Source: Incurvaria masculella
Lineage: Eukaryota; Arthropoda; Insecta; Lepidoptera; Incurvariidae
Assembly: GCA_946894095.1 (NCBI GenBank)
Contig: OX335643.1
Coordinates: 12,201,036-12,265,035 of the forward strand
DNA length: 64,000 nt
Direction of reading: 5' to 3'
The notes under the pieces were generated by a model. It saw nothing but the letters and a program-made list of their open reading frames with translations. It was not told the DNA's origin and ran no database searches. The number at the start of each line of letters is the position of its first letter. The stretch's first letter is position 1. Below are positions 22,757 through 32,590 of the stretch, piece by piece. Both the position numbers and the translations under genes were made by a program.

Positions 22757-25084
22757 TTAGTTTAAAAACTCAGATTCTAACAACTTTATTTCCGTCCTTC
22801 CCGGTTGCAAGTTAGTTGCGAACGACGTGTCAAAAGGATCTACGTCTTCTTCTTCTGCAAACGATAAGTTTCTAGTAGGCTCTGGTGTTAATGCCTTTAT
22901 TTGAAATATGTTGTCCTCTGTTGGACCCAGAAGATTCTTGTCTACACTGAAAACCAATTCCTCTGTTGAATCCTCACAGGAAAACTCTTTGGCCAGTAAT
23001 TTTAGTTCAGTCCTGCTTGGTTGTATACTTCCTGCAAACGATGTGGTATCAAATGGATCTATTTCTGTATTAATTTCCTGATGTTCAAATTCTGATGGTG
23101 TCAGTACTTTGGTCTTAATTTCTGTGTAATCACTACCTAGCAAATCGATTGATTTTTTATCAATTTTAAATGTTGAAGAGCTAGGAAACTCTGAGTATCT
23201 GCGCTTTGCCTGATAATTTACTATGTTTACCAAATCTTGGTTAGATTGACTTCGGGGAAGGGTTTCGGAAAACTTGTCACTAGCTTCCTCCTCTTCATCG
23301 ATATCTTCTGTAATCGAGACTTCCCTCGTATAGTAAGGCGTTAAAGGTTTGTTTGATTTGCCCTTACAGTCGATGTCAAGGACGTTATTTGTAGTATTTG
23401 CTATGTCAAAAACAACACTTTTATTGACTGTTAAGTTTTCAGGTCTGGATGGCCGTCTTTGTCCCAATTCCTTTGGCTCGTCGGCTCTAGGATCAAAGTC
23501 TGGATCACTAGGAGATCTACAGATTGACGATGTATTTCCAATAAGTTCTTGTTCCAAAAATTTCAATTCATGTTTACCAGGAGCAACAATTTTATCAACG
23601 ATAGTAGTATCGAAAGGATCCGAAAAATCCGTTTCGTTTACATCAACAGGGTTTAATGGAAAATCCCCTAATTGGGTCAAATCGGTACTGCTACCACCTA
23701 ACAGATCTGTAGGCAAATTCTCCTCAAAAGTGTCATGGATATCTTCACTAGAAATTGATTCACGGATCCCCGAAGGATCAGTCAAATGAATGTGAACTGA
23801 AGACTTTCTTCGATTATTTATTTGAATCCTCACTTCTTCTGCTCGAGGATCAAAATCATCATCATCATCATCTACTGGTGCAGACGACACGTAAGAAGAT
23901 GGAACAACTTGGTCAGCAAAACTTGTATCAAACGGATCCAAGGATTGATCTATAAATGGATCAACATCGATTTGATCTTCGATTATTGATTCGGCAAACA
24001 CGTTCTCATTCTTATTGGCTTCAAATGCAGACCAAGATTCTTGTAGGACGGGCTGTATAATAATGTCCTTTTCTAATTTGGTTACTTCATTTGATGTTTC
24101 TAAAGATTCAGCTGCTAAGCGGCTAAACTCATCATCTTCTTCATCAACAGTTATTTCATTTCCACAGCCACCGTCAGTATTAAAGACACCTTCAGAATTG
24201 GCCTCCTGGTGTTTTATGAGATGCGTGTGAAGGGATACACTTAAATCTATGGGTGTGGTTATTGGAATGTCAGAGTCCGCGTCTAAAATACTTTTTTCTG
24301 TCGGTTCATCAGTTATTTTTATAACAGTACTTTGAGCATCGTCTACAGAATCGAAGAGCAAATCTCCTGGAATTATTCGCTTTGATTTTTTGGAGGTAAT
24401 AGTTACATTATCTATTCGACCTGTTAAAACTTCAACTGCTACTCCGATGTTCAAAGCCTTTTTTCCTTTTGTTTCTTTTGGTTTGGACTCTTGACCTTTA
24501 ATTATTGAATCGACATAAGAAGTATCAAACAGTCCATCGTCCTTGAAGTCATCAGGAGAATCCGGTACGTAAGCGAGTTTAACTTCTCCTCTTTCAACCG
24601 CTTCTACATACGACGTATCGAAGATATCATCTTGTTCCTCTTCCTCTGATTCTGTGTCAGTAACGGCGTACTCGCTTTTATCTTCTTCTTCCTCCTCTTG
24701 TTCTTTCTTTAAACACACAGTAGACGCAGTGGGGACATCTTCTGCTTTGGGTAAAGGTAACTTTCCTTGTGCTAGAACAACTCTCCCTAAGCTGTCAACT
24801 TGCTTGGGACCAGCTGGAATACGTTGAAAAAACGATGTTGACTTTATGCGATCTAAGTCGCCTTGTGTTTTCTTAAGAATTGAGTCTACTCCGGTCGTTA
24901 GGTCCTTAAATTTGGACCATTCTTCATTCTCTTTAACTTGACCTTCGCCTCCTTCGGCCTGCTGTTGGTGTTCTCGTCTATATTTCTCTAATTCCGCTTC
25001 AGTGAAGAGCTCTTCTTCTCCTTTCTTCCCTTTGGATTTCTTTCCTTTCTTCTTTTTCTTAAGTCCTTTGGGTATTTTTAGCAT
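22757..25084 (-). CDS. stnA: Stoned A (first cistron of the stoned locus)
   Basis: Single-exon ORF of 775 aa. It opens with a lysine-rich stretch (residues 4-21) and is acidic and low in complexity throughout. Six repeats share an F-D-T-S/T core, near residues 155, 186, 384, 490, 677 and 750. Four of these are DPF motifs and a fifth DPF is at 375; DPF is the classic AP-2 appendage ligand. A second repeat, FDPRA, occurs at 411 and 530. Length and composition fit insect Stoned A, a neuronal endocytic protein working with Stoned B in synaptic-vesicle retrieval. The only methionine is residue 1, so the start is not in doubt; its context has A at -3 but C at +4. The stop lies 10 nt before the stnB ATG. 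A splice acceptor 31 nt upstream of the ATG implies a spliced 5' leader. The identification rests on these features and the neighbour. Confidence 0.95.
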   Translation of the reverse strand: MLKIPKGLKKKKKGKKSKGKKGEEELFTEAELEKYRREHQQQAEGGEGQVKENEEWSKFKDLTTGVDSILKKTQGDLDRIKSTSFFQRIPAGPKQVDSLGRVVLAQGKLPLPKAEDVPTASTVCLKKEQEEEEEDKSEYAVTDTESEEEEQDDIFDTSYVEAVERGEVKLAYVPDSPDDFKDDGLFDTSYVDSIIKGQESKPKETKGKKALNIGVAVEVLTGRIDNVTITSKKSKRIIPGDLLFDSVDDAQSTVIKITDEPTEKSILDADSDIPITTPIDLSVSLHTHLIKHQEANSEGVFNTDGGCGNEITVDEEDDEFSRLAAESLETSNEVTKLEKDIIIQPVLQESWSAFEANKNENVFAESIIEDQIDVDPFIDQSLDPFDTSFADQVVPSSYVSSAPVDDDDDDFDPRAEEVRIQINNRRKSSVHIHLTDPSGIRESISSEDIHDTFEENLPTDLLGGSSTDLTQLGDFPLNPVDVNETDFSDPFDTTIVDKIVAPGKHELKFLEQELIGNTSSICRSPSDPDFDPRADEPKELGQRRPSRPENLTVNKSVVFDIANTTNNVLDIDCKGKSNKPLTPYYTREVSITEDIDEEEEASDKFSETLPRSQSNQDLVNIVNYQAKRRYSEFPSSSTFKIDKKSIDLLGSDYTEIKTKVLTPSEFEHQEINTEIDPFDTTSFAGSIQPSRTELKLLAKEFSCEDSTEELVFSVDKNLLGPTEDNIFQIKALTPEPTRNLSFAEEEDVDPFDTSFATNLQPGRTEIKLLESEFLN

Positions 25085-25115
25085 TCTCCAAATTTAAGCG
25101 TAGTTGTACGTATCG
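25085..25115 (-). other. stnA: stoned 5' leader behind a splice acceptor
   Basis: The minus strand reads TTTGATTTCAG ending at 25116, then 31 nt to the stnA ATG. A good acceptor this close to the start implies at least one non-coding upstream exon. A possible donor (GAT then GTAAGT) lies at 25612-25607. Exon 1 itself is not defined by sequence. Confidence 0.55.
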
Positions 25116-26374
25116 CTGAAATCAAATGTTAAGCGTGATTTAATAGTTTTAAGGCCATAGATATGAAAAATTAGGAACAATCAGTTATTTTTTCAGGCGT
25201 AGCCCTAAAAGTAAACCAAATTTAAATTTAAACATTGAAATCTAATCAATACTCTTACAAGCAAAATGGAGTATAAAGTTATGCTGAATATTGGAAGAAA
25301 AATATCTCGCTTCCACTGTAATGTGTATTGATACTCAATTATTCCATTTGAGAATATTGATCATTTCTCTTACTATTGAGAACACTTCACAATCATAAAG
25401 ATGTAAGTAGACGATGGAAACGGATAACTCAAAACAGTCAAATTATCACTGAACTTCCGAATTAAGTCATTTTAGGATAAAAAAGATTATCTATTAATTA
25501 AAACATTTTACGTAGACTTCCACAGATGAATCCAAGCACTGTTAAAACATAATAGATGAGCCATGAAGATGATTCAACATCGATAAGGTTCATTGCCAAC
25601 TCTTCTACTTACATCTAAGTCATATTTTACTTCACTACAGAGAAAGTGTCTCTACCTTCATCGCAACACAGATTGGACGCGGTTAACGGTATCCGATCGA
25701 ATCAGGGAATTACTTTAGAGTTAATTCCTACCCGCCACGGCGAAACGGGGTTAGACTCTCATGGAACTTCCAACATCCCGACTGATGGTAGGCCGTATTG
25801 ATTGCAACCAACAGCTTTCAGCGCATGCGCGCCTGCGCGCTTGAAACAATCGACAGTAGGATGCGTTTAGGTCGAAAGTTCAAATGTCAGACGTTCGGTC
25901 GTTTGATTTGGATGAAGTCTCGTGGACTCTCAGCTATTGCCAAACATGTGTGCACCTATTTGCTTTCGTTTTTTATTGGTGAAATGAGCACTACTTCTGA
26001 GGTACGTCCAAACCTCAAACCATTCATAGACTCAAACATTATTTCCTGTATCCCTGAAGTGTAAACAGTTAGTTATTAGGTGCCATGCATGCAAGGGCCT
26101 TCGCATTATCTTGATTCATTTTGTATTGTGTAGTCTCAGGTTAAAGGGGTGTTAGCACCTGACTTCAATCAGTTCCACAAGGACGTAAGGGAAAGCATAT
26201 TTAATTTTTTTTAAATTAATTACTACTTATTTTGGAATTTCTAAAAGATGAAAAGAAGGTTTAGCTATGTTTGAAACCTATAACGGTAAATATCTGATGC
26301 TCATATTCTGTGTTCAAACTTTTTTTATGATAGTGTACAAATATTTGTTTATGTTGACAACACAAAGCACCAGA
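25116..26374. other. stoned upstream region
   Basis: No coding seen. Holds the possible 5' donor (25612) and the GC palindrome (25821-25840). ORF 25798-26064 overlaps the palindrome and has no recognisable content. Confidence 0.45.
25821..25840. promoter_or_regulatory. NRF-1/Ewg-like GC palindrome upstream of stoned
   Basis: GCGCATGCGC followed directly by GCCTGCGCGC stands out in an AT-rich setting about 740 bp upstream of the stnA ATG. It matches the palindromic NRF-1 site (Erect wing in flies), common at TATA-less promoters. It marks the likely stoned promoter; the role is inferred. Confidence 0.5.
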
Positions 26375-26460
26375 GAGGGTCACTTCCACCAAGTACTGAT
26401 AGCTTAATCCTCACATTAAAGGGCCTTACTTACCATCTCGAAATCGATACCAGTACAGTA
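26375..26460. repeat. Family I fragment
   Basis: TCCACCAAGTACTGAT and TTAAAGGGCCTTACTTACCATC match the middle of the 12.3-kb copy. Confidence 0.55.
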
Positions 26461-26505
26461 AAACGCCGCTTTACGCGGATTCGTTTTACTCGAATTTGAT
26501 ATTTA

Positions 26506-26533
26506 TCATCTCCCCATTCAAAAAGGGAAAGAA
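26506..26533 (+). repeat. Left piece of a split family C MITE
   Basis: TCATCTCCCCATTCAAAAAG, then GGAAAGAA, matches family C just inside its left end. The matching right piece in the same orientation starts at 37315. The outermost ~20 bp are missing. Confidence 0.5.
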
Positions 26534-26776
26534 GGAGGTGGCCATAGACTGCACTATTTACAAACAAAGAGCTGTCAAGATGATAACATGTCAAGATTTT
26601 TATTTTTTTTTATTTTATGGCTATTAGTCAGACAAATTATGTAGTCCAACCTATATCTAATCAATGAACAGTTGACAATGTGTTTTATAAGAAAATTGGC
26701 GGTGGTAAAAAAAAAGACAACTTGTCTGTCAAATAAGACACGCCTATTTGATAGTTCATGTCTGACCGTTCAATGT

Positions 26777-26789
26777 AAGCAAACATTGG
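26777..26789 (+). repeat. LINE target-site duplication, left
   Basis: AAGCAAACATTGG, identical to 32578-32590. The terminal AA on the right side may be tail. Confidence 0.85.
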
Positions 26790-26913
26790 ATTCGCTGTAG
26801 ATAGGAGTGAACAAAATTTCAATTTTGGTGGCATTTTATATGCTCGCAAATACTTTCTTTTCGTGTGTGATTTGTGTTTAATTTCTTCTGGTGATCGAGG
26901 GTTAGTGTATTCG

Positions 26914-28503
26914 ATGGAGTTTAGCCGCAATATGCGGCCACCCGACCCTGGCGGAGGGGAGTCTGTCTCCACGGATTTGTTAGAGGTCGTAGCCACCAGA
27001 GCTGCACATGATGCCGATAGGCGTTCTCTTCCCTTGCAGCAAAATTGTCTGCCTCCATCTCCTAGCGCTTTCGAGGAGATACATTCGATCGACATGGATC
27101 AATCGATTCCTTTAGGTCAGCGAAAAACAAAAATCACAAGACCGAAAAAACAAAAGAAGAATATCGGCGAACTGTCTGATACGTCTTCAACTTTTTCAGA
27201 TAATGACACACCACGCCACAAAATTAACACACAACCCAAAACTGTCTCTCAAAATGATTCTCTGTTAAAGCCTCAAACTCCAGCTCAAACTTCATCGCTC
27301 ACTGTACCAGTGGGTCGTCAAAATTACACGGACTTAGATAAATCCCCTTTCATTGTTCATGTCTCTCGTATTGAACCGACGCCTGTGTCGGGAACATCAC
27401 TACATCCAGTGAAATTTGGTCTTTTTTTAATGAAAACATGCATTAAAAACATTAAACGGGATGGTGTGAAAAGTGTCGGCCGCAACCGAGTTTCAGTTGA
27501 ATTTACAACGGCGGATGCTGCGAACTCCTTTATGACTAACGAACACCTACTAGCTGCCAATTATAAAGCTATGATTCCATCGTATAATGTCACGAGAATT
27601 GGAATTGTCAGGGAAATCCCAGTCGAGTGGTCTCCAGAGGAAATTCTGGAACATGCAAAGGTCCCTGATGGTTACGGACCGATAATTAAAATAAGACGCC
27701 TTAATTTTAAAACGATTGTAGACGGCAAACCAGTATGGAAACCATCTCAGACTGTAGTCTTGACCTTTGATGGTCAATCCCTTCCCCCTCGAATTTTTTG
27801 TGTCTACACCTCCCTACCCATTGAACAATATCAATTCCCCACTATTCAGTGTCATAATTGTTTAAGGTTTGGTCACACTAAACTGTTGTGTCGTTCTAAA
27901 GTTCGATGCCCCAGATGCGGTGATGATCATTCAGATAACGCTTGCTCGCGCAGCCCTCAAGATGCCATTTGCATATGGTGCACTGGTAACCATGTTGCCA
28001 CCAGCAAACATTGCCCAGAACAAGAGAGACAGCGTAGGATCAAGGGACGCATGGCTGAAGACTCCATATCCTATGTTGAGGCTTCAAAAATGCTTCCACG
28101 CGTTGGAAAATCCTTTGCCCATGTAGCTAGATCCCCTAAACCATCCCCGCCAACTCAAACATCTTATAAAAAAACCGTTTTTTTAAAACCAAAATCTCAT
28201 GCCCCATTATCTCCGGGTTATGACAGGCAAGCCCATCAAGCCATCCTAAATAGTTTCTCCATTCCTTCTTCTTCCAACGGATCCGCTCTTCAACCTGGAA
28301 ATATTGTACCCACAATAGATTCCAGTGTCAGCTTTTTAGAGACTCTCATTGAATCTCTTATTTCTGTTTTAACTCCGCAAAATTTACCGTCCAACGTCGC
28401 AAACAAACTTGTTACTTTACATCAGCTTTTTACTAACCGAAATGGCCACAACAGCAACAGTGCTGCAGTGGAACCCTCGCAGCATCCGCCACAAAAAACC
28501 TGA
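26914..28503 (+). CDS. LINE ORF1 (gag-like, CCHC zinc knuckles)
   Basis: About 529 aa from the ATG at 26914; an in-frame ATG at 26863 would add 17 residues, but 26914 follows a more typical leader. From about residue 313 there are three zinc knuckles: CX2CX4HX4C (CHNCLRFGHTKLLC), CX2CX3HX4C (CPRCGDDHSDNAC) and CX2CX3HX6C (CIWCTGNHVATSKHC). The N-terminal part is basic and polar. It binds the element's RNA into a particle in related LINEs. It overlaps ORF2 by 62 nt in another frame. Confidence 0.9.
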   Translation: MEFSRNMRPPDPGGGESVSTDLLEVVATRAAHDADRRSLPLQQNCLPPSPSAFEEIHSIDMDQSIPLGQRKTKITRPKKQKKNIGELSDTSSTFSDNDTPRHKINTQPKTVSQNDSLLKPQTPAQTSSLTVPVGRQNYTDLDKSPFIVHVSRIEPTPVSGTSLHPVKFGLFLMKTCIKNIKRDGVKSVGRNRVSVEFTTADAANSFMTNEHLLAANYKAMIPSYNVTRIGIVREIPVEWSPEEILEHAKVPDGYGPIIKIRRLNFKTIVDGKPVWKPSQTVVLTFDGQSLPPRIFCVYTSLPIEQYQFPTIQCHNCLRFGHTKLLCRSKVRCPRCGDDHSDNACSRSPQDAICIWCTGNHVATSKHCPEQERQRRIKGRMAEDSISYVEASKMLPRVGKSFAHVARSPKPSPPTQTSYKKTVFLKPKSHAPLSPGYDRQAHQAILNSFSIPSSSNGSALQPGNIVPTIDSSVSFLETLIESLISVLTPQNLPSNVANKLVTLHQLFTNRNGHNSNSAAVEPSQHPPQKT

Positions 28504-31500
28504 TTTTTTATTTTTATTGAATAAATGTCAACCTATTATATCTGCAATCACGGAGACATGGCTAAAACCGGGTTCTTTTTTTAGAGTCCCGGGATACTCG
28601 TGTCTGCGTGATGACAGGGATGATGGATGGGGCGGCGCCGCCCTATTCATCAAAAAATCCATCTCTTCATGCCAAGTGAACCTTCCTCCTCACAGCAACC
28701 TCTTTAATGCGGTGGCTGTGAGGACGAATGGCATCACCTTCATCTGTGTATATATTCCTCATCCCCATATCACTATAATACCTGAATTAAGAAATATTTT
28801 TAATTTTGTACCTTCTCCTTTTGTTGTTCTTGGAGATTTTAATTGTCACCATTTTGTATGGGGCTCTTCACATTGTGACACATTTGGTACTAAAATGTTG
28901 GACCTGATCGATGACTTCAATCTATGTATTTTAAACGATGGTTCCCCTACTCGTAGAGTATCGCCGATCCAACGTCTTAGCGCAGTCGATTTAACACTGT
29001 GTTCTGCCACTCTTGCATCCTTAATGACATGGAATATTGACTTCATTTCTTATGGCAGTGATCACTTTCCTATTCAGTTAACTATTCCCCTTAAATCCAT
29101 GCCTGCAGTGAGCTTAGTGCCTCTTCTGAGGTACAGAATATGTGACGCTGTCTGGTCTGAGTTTTCTGCAGCTGTTGAAAGAAGGACCTCCTCACTTCCT
29201 ATGATCACAGAAGATAACCTACTCTTTTGCTACAATGAATTTGTAGCATCTCTTATTTCTTCTGCCGATGAAACAATACCCCTTAAGAATATCGATCCTA
29301 AAGCTATTTCATCTCCTCCGTGGTGGGACAAAGAATGTTCCCAGGCAATAAAACATAGAAATAACTCTGAAATACAATTCTGTTCTGACATGTCTATGGA
29401 GAATTTCTTACATTTCAAAAAAATACAAGCTCGTTCAAAACATTTACTACACACGAAAAAAAGAGATGGTTGGAACATATTTTGCGCTTCCATATCTCCT
29501 AATACAAAACCCTCTCAGGTGTGGACAAATATTAAGAGGTATAGGTCAGCCTTATCTCATCAAAACGACCTTAAAGCTGATACTTCAAATTGGGTCGAGC
29601 CCTTTCTAGATAAGCTAGCCCCACCCATAGCTCCCAACTTTGAGGAAACTCCTCAAGTATACAACTCAACCACTGTATCAGATCACTCATACACCGAATC
29701 AGGAATGGAATTTCCTTTTACGGTCTCAGAATTACAATTAGTTCTCAATTATGTTAAAGATAGTGCGCCAGGCATGGATGGAATCCCTTATTCATTTATA
29801 TGTAAATCTAGTCAAAATTCTCAGCTTTATTTTCTAGAACTTATTAATTTAATTTTTAATAAAGGGAATATTCCCGATTCATGGAAGTCCCAAATTATTA
29901 TTCCTATACTTAAACCCAATAAAGATCCGAACAGTTCCTCTTCATATCGTCCAATTGCATTATCATCTGTGTTATCAAAGATCTGTGAACATTTGATAAA
30001 AAATCGGCTTACCTGGATTGTAGAAAATCAAAATCTTTTTGCTTCTAGTCAATTTGGCTTTCGAAAAGGGAGAAGTACTGCTGATAGTCTAGGGATCTTC
30101 ACTACTGATATCCGTCTTGCTTTTAGCAAAGGGGAATCAGTCGTTGCTGTATTTCTCGACATATCAGCTGCATATGATAATGTTCTTCTACCGATTCTCA
30201 GAAAAAAACTTCTTCTTCTCAAAATTCCCCATAAAATAGTCAACTTCATATCGAACCTTCTCTCATCTAGATCGATCACTCTCCGTATTAATGGTGTACA
30301 GACACTCCCTAGGACTATATGGAAAGGGCTGCCCCAGGGTTCAGTGCTTAGTCCAATTTTATATAACCTTTATACCCACGATTTAGAAAAAAGTATCAAC
30401 CCCCATTGCCGCATTCTTCAATATGCGGATGATATTCTTATATACGTTGCTAACAAGTCGATACTTCAGGCAGCTAAAAGCTTAAACTCAGCCTTGAAAG
30501 AATTGCATTTATGGCTATCCAACCACGGTCTGGATCTTTCTCCCTCCAAAAGTAACGCGGTTATTTTCACCAGGAAAAAAACAAACCCCGATGTTGTTAT
30601 TTGCTATGATGATCATCCGATTTCAATTCAGAACCATGCCAAATTTCTTGGCGTAATTCTCGACTCTAAAATGAATGGTATTTTGCACTTAAATTACATT
30701 TCTGGAAAATGTGACAGAAATATTAACATTCTTCGTACTCTTTCTGGTGTATGGTGGGGAGCCCATCCATTTAACCTCAAATTGCTTTACAATGCATTAG
30801 TTCGTAGTCATATGGACTACTGTTCATTTATTCTTGAACCATGCAGCAAGAAAGCATTGTCTACACTTGAATTGATTCAAGCCAAATGTATGCGTTTGAT
30901 TATTGGAGCGATGAAGTCATCGCCTAAAAATGCCCTCCAGGTAGAATGTGTAGAGCCCCCTTTAGCCTTGAGAAGGCAGTATTTAGCTGATAGATTTCTA
31001 TTTCGCGCTGCTCAGTTATCAAATCATCCTATATTTCCCAAACTCCGCCTATTAGAAGAATACTCGCATGTTAAGAAATATTGGAGCTGTAAGTCTATAA
31101 CTCCGCTTACCCTAAGCTTCAAGCTATTTGTTGCTATTGAATCCCCGATTACTCGATCGTCCCCCATCCCTCCATATAATTTTCCCTTTGCCTCCATTAT
31201 TTTTAAACCAAAAATAGAATTTTTCATAGGAATTGACAAAGAATCGATCAACGCTGATAAAATATTCAATAAAGTCTCCTCTCAAAAGTGGCCTCTCTGG
31301 CAAAATATTTTTACTGATGCTTCCAAATTATCCAGAGATGGATGTGTTGGAGCAGCTTTCATTCATACGAACATCAATGTTTCCAGATCATGGAAGTGTC
31401 CTCCAGAGGCGTCGGTTTTTACTGGAGAATGTGTGGCTATACTTGGTGCTGTAACTTACATAAGGTCATCTAATCTTAAAAAAACTGTTATCCTTACCGA

Positions 31501-32170
31501 CTCCCTCAGTTGCCTTAAGGCTTTACACCAAAACCCTTTCAAAAATAAACCCCATAATATTGTTCTCTCCATCAAACACTGTCTTGCCCAGTGCAATGCC
31601 GATGACATGGAAATTGTTTTGGCTTGGATTCCAAGCCATGTTGGCATTGAATCCAATGAACTGGTTGACGGTTTAGCCAAAAGAGCGATAGAGTCTGGTG
31701 AACTCACTTATTATTCAATTCAACCCTCTGATTTATTGTCTTTACCCAAACAAAGTCTATACAAGCGCTGGTCAATTGAATGGATTCGATCCAGAAGATC
31801 GAAAGGTAAACATTTTGCTGCATTACAACCAGAAATTCCGACAAAACCGTGGTTTTCTAAATATAAAAAACTGTCTAAAAAGGAAACTTCCGTTATATGT
31901 AGAATGCGATTGGGGCATTGTTGTACCCCAATATTTCTAACTAAGATCCACATTGGAGATACTTCCCTCTGTGAATGTGGATTAGATGAGGGAAACCTTG
32001 ACCACATATTTTTTTCTTGCTCTCTCAATAATAATCCACCATTATATAAACTACTCACAGATTCGAAAATTGCTCTTCCTGCCAACATGAATACCCTATT
32101 AACCCTCGATCAACCCAGAGTAGTAAATATTATTTCCAAATTTATTAGATGTAATGATATTCAACTGTAG
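28442..32170 (+). CDS. LINE ORF2 (endonuclease, reverse transcriptase, RNase H)
   Basis: 1242 aa from the ATG at 28442 (an upstream in-frame ATG at 28409 is less likely). Endonuclease: LQWNPRSI, ITETWL, GDFNCHH near residue 130 and GSDHFPI. Reverse transcriptase: GFRKGRSTAD, FLDISAAYD, GLPQGSVLSP and YADD near residue 661. RNase H: FTDAS near 956, LTDSLSCL and WIPSHVG. A C-terminal CECGLDEGNLDHIFFSC resembles the zinc-binding tail of such elements. No stop or shift interrupts it, so it could be active. It starts inside ORF1, implying coupled or scanning initiation. Confidence 0.95.
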   Translation: MATTATVLQWNPRSIRHKKPDFLFLLNKCQPIISAITETWLKPGSFFRVPGYSCLRDDRDDGWGGAALFIKKSISSCQVNLPPHSNLFNAVAVRTNGITFICVYIPHPHITIIPELRNIFNFVPSPFVVLGDFNCHHFVWGSSHCDTFGTKMLDLIDDFNLCILNDGSPTRRVSPIQRLSAVDLTLCSATLASLMTWNIDFISYGSDHFPIQLTIPLKSMPAVSLVPLLRYRICDAVWSEFSAAVERRTSSLPMITEDNLLFCYNEFVASLISSADETIPLKNIDPKAISSPPWWDKECSQAIKHRNNSEIQFCSDMSMENFLHFKKIQARSKHLLHTKKRDGWNIFCASISPNTKPSQVWTNIKRYRSALSHQNDLKADTSNWVEPFLDKLAPPIAPNFEETPQVYNSTTVSDHSYTESGMEFPFTVSELQLVLNYVKDSAPGMDGIPYSFICKSSQNSQLYFLELINLIFNKGNIPDSWKSQIIIPILKPNKDPNSSSSYRPIALSSVLSKICEHLIKNRLTWIVENQNLFASSQFGFRKGRSTADSLGIFTTDIRLAFSKGESVVAVFLDISAAYDNVLLPILRKKLLLLKIPHKIVNFISNLLSSRSITLRINGVQTLPRTIWKGLPQGSVLSPILYNLYTHDLEKSINPHCRILQYADDILIYVANKSILQAAKSLNSALKELHLWLSNHGLDLSPSKSNAVIFTRKKTNPDVVICYDDHPISIQNHAKFLGVILDSKMNGILHLNYISGKCDRNINILRTLSGVWWGAHPFNLKLLYNALVRSHMDYCSFILEPCSKKALSTLELIQAKCMRLIIGAMKSSPKNALQVECVEPPLALRRQYLADRFLFRAAQLSNHPIFPKLRLLEEYSHVKKYWSCKSITPLTLSFKLFVAIESPITRSSPIPPYNFPFASIIFKPKIEFFIGIDKESINADKIFNKVSSQKWPLWQNIFTDASKLSRDGCVGAAFIHTNINVSRSWKCPPEASVFTGECVAILGAVTYIRSSNLKKTVILTDSLSCLKALHQNPFKNKPHNIVLSIKHCLAQCNADDMEIVLAWIPSHVGIESNELVDGLAKRAIESGELTYYSIQPSDLLSLPKQSLYKRWSIEWIRSRRSKGKHFAALQPEIPTKPWFSKYKKLSKKETSVICRMRLGHCCTPIFLTKIHIGDTSLCECGLDEGNLDHIFFSCSLNNNPPLYKLLTDSKIALPANMNTLLTLDQPRVVNIISKFIRCNDIQL

Positions 32171-32577
32171 TTACTATTATGTGTAAAATAGTTCTCCTCT
32201 TAAATTGTTTTTTTTTTTGTTTAGTGAAGTACCTATTAATTTTGTTTGTATTTTACTCTTATTTGCTCAGTAGCATTTATGTTCTTTTTAAACTTTTTAT
32301 TCTTGATTTATAATTAAATCTTTGGCAAAAGTGTTTGCGAGATTAAAAAAAAAAATTTTTTTTGGCATTCATTAAATTCACTCAATTATTTTCACCCATT
32401 ATCTCATCAAACCGTCAATCAATAAAGTTTCAATGCCAAAAGTTTGTTTTGTGATAATTATGAAAGGACCAGAATAAATTACTTCAATTCAAGAATTCAA
32501 GAATCAAGAAGTGAAACTTGAAACTGGCAAATTGTCCACACTGGACAGCGCCCAAAAAACAAATTAAAAAAAAAAAA

Positions 32578-32590
32578 AAGCAAACATTGG
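32578..32590 (+). repeat. LINE target-site duplication, right
   Basis: AAGCAAACATTGG directly after the A-tract; the sequence then continues into the foldback arm (TCAACGAAACG). Confidence 0.85.

Larger units (their letters stand above)
26790..32579 (+). mobile_element. Full-length non-LTR retrotransposon (I-type LINE)
   Basis: Bounded by 13-bp duplications (AAGCAAACATTGG at 26777-26789 and 32578-32590), with two overlapping intact ORFs and a terminal A-tract. ORF2 has endonuclease, reverse transcriptase and RNase H, the set typical of the I superfamily. The right foldback arm keeps the uninterrupted target. A 5'-truncated sister is at 41390-42043. Intact ORFs and a perfect duplication suggest recent insertion. 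Confidence 0.93.
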
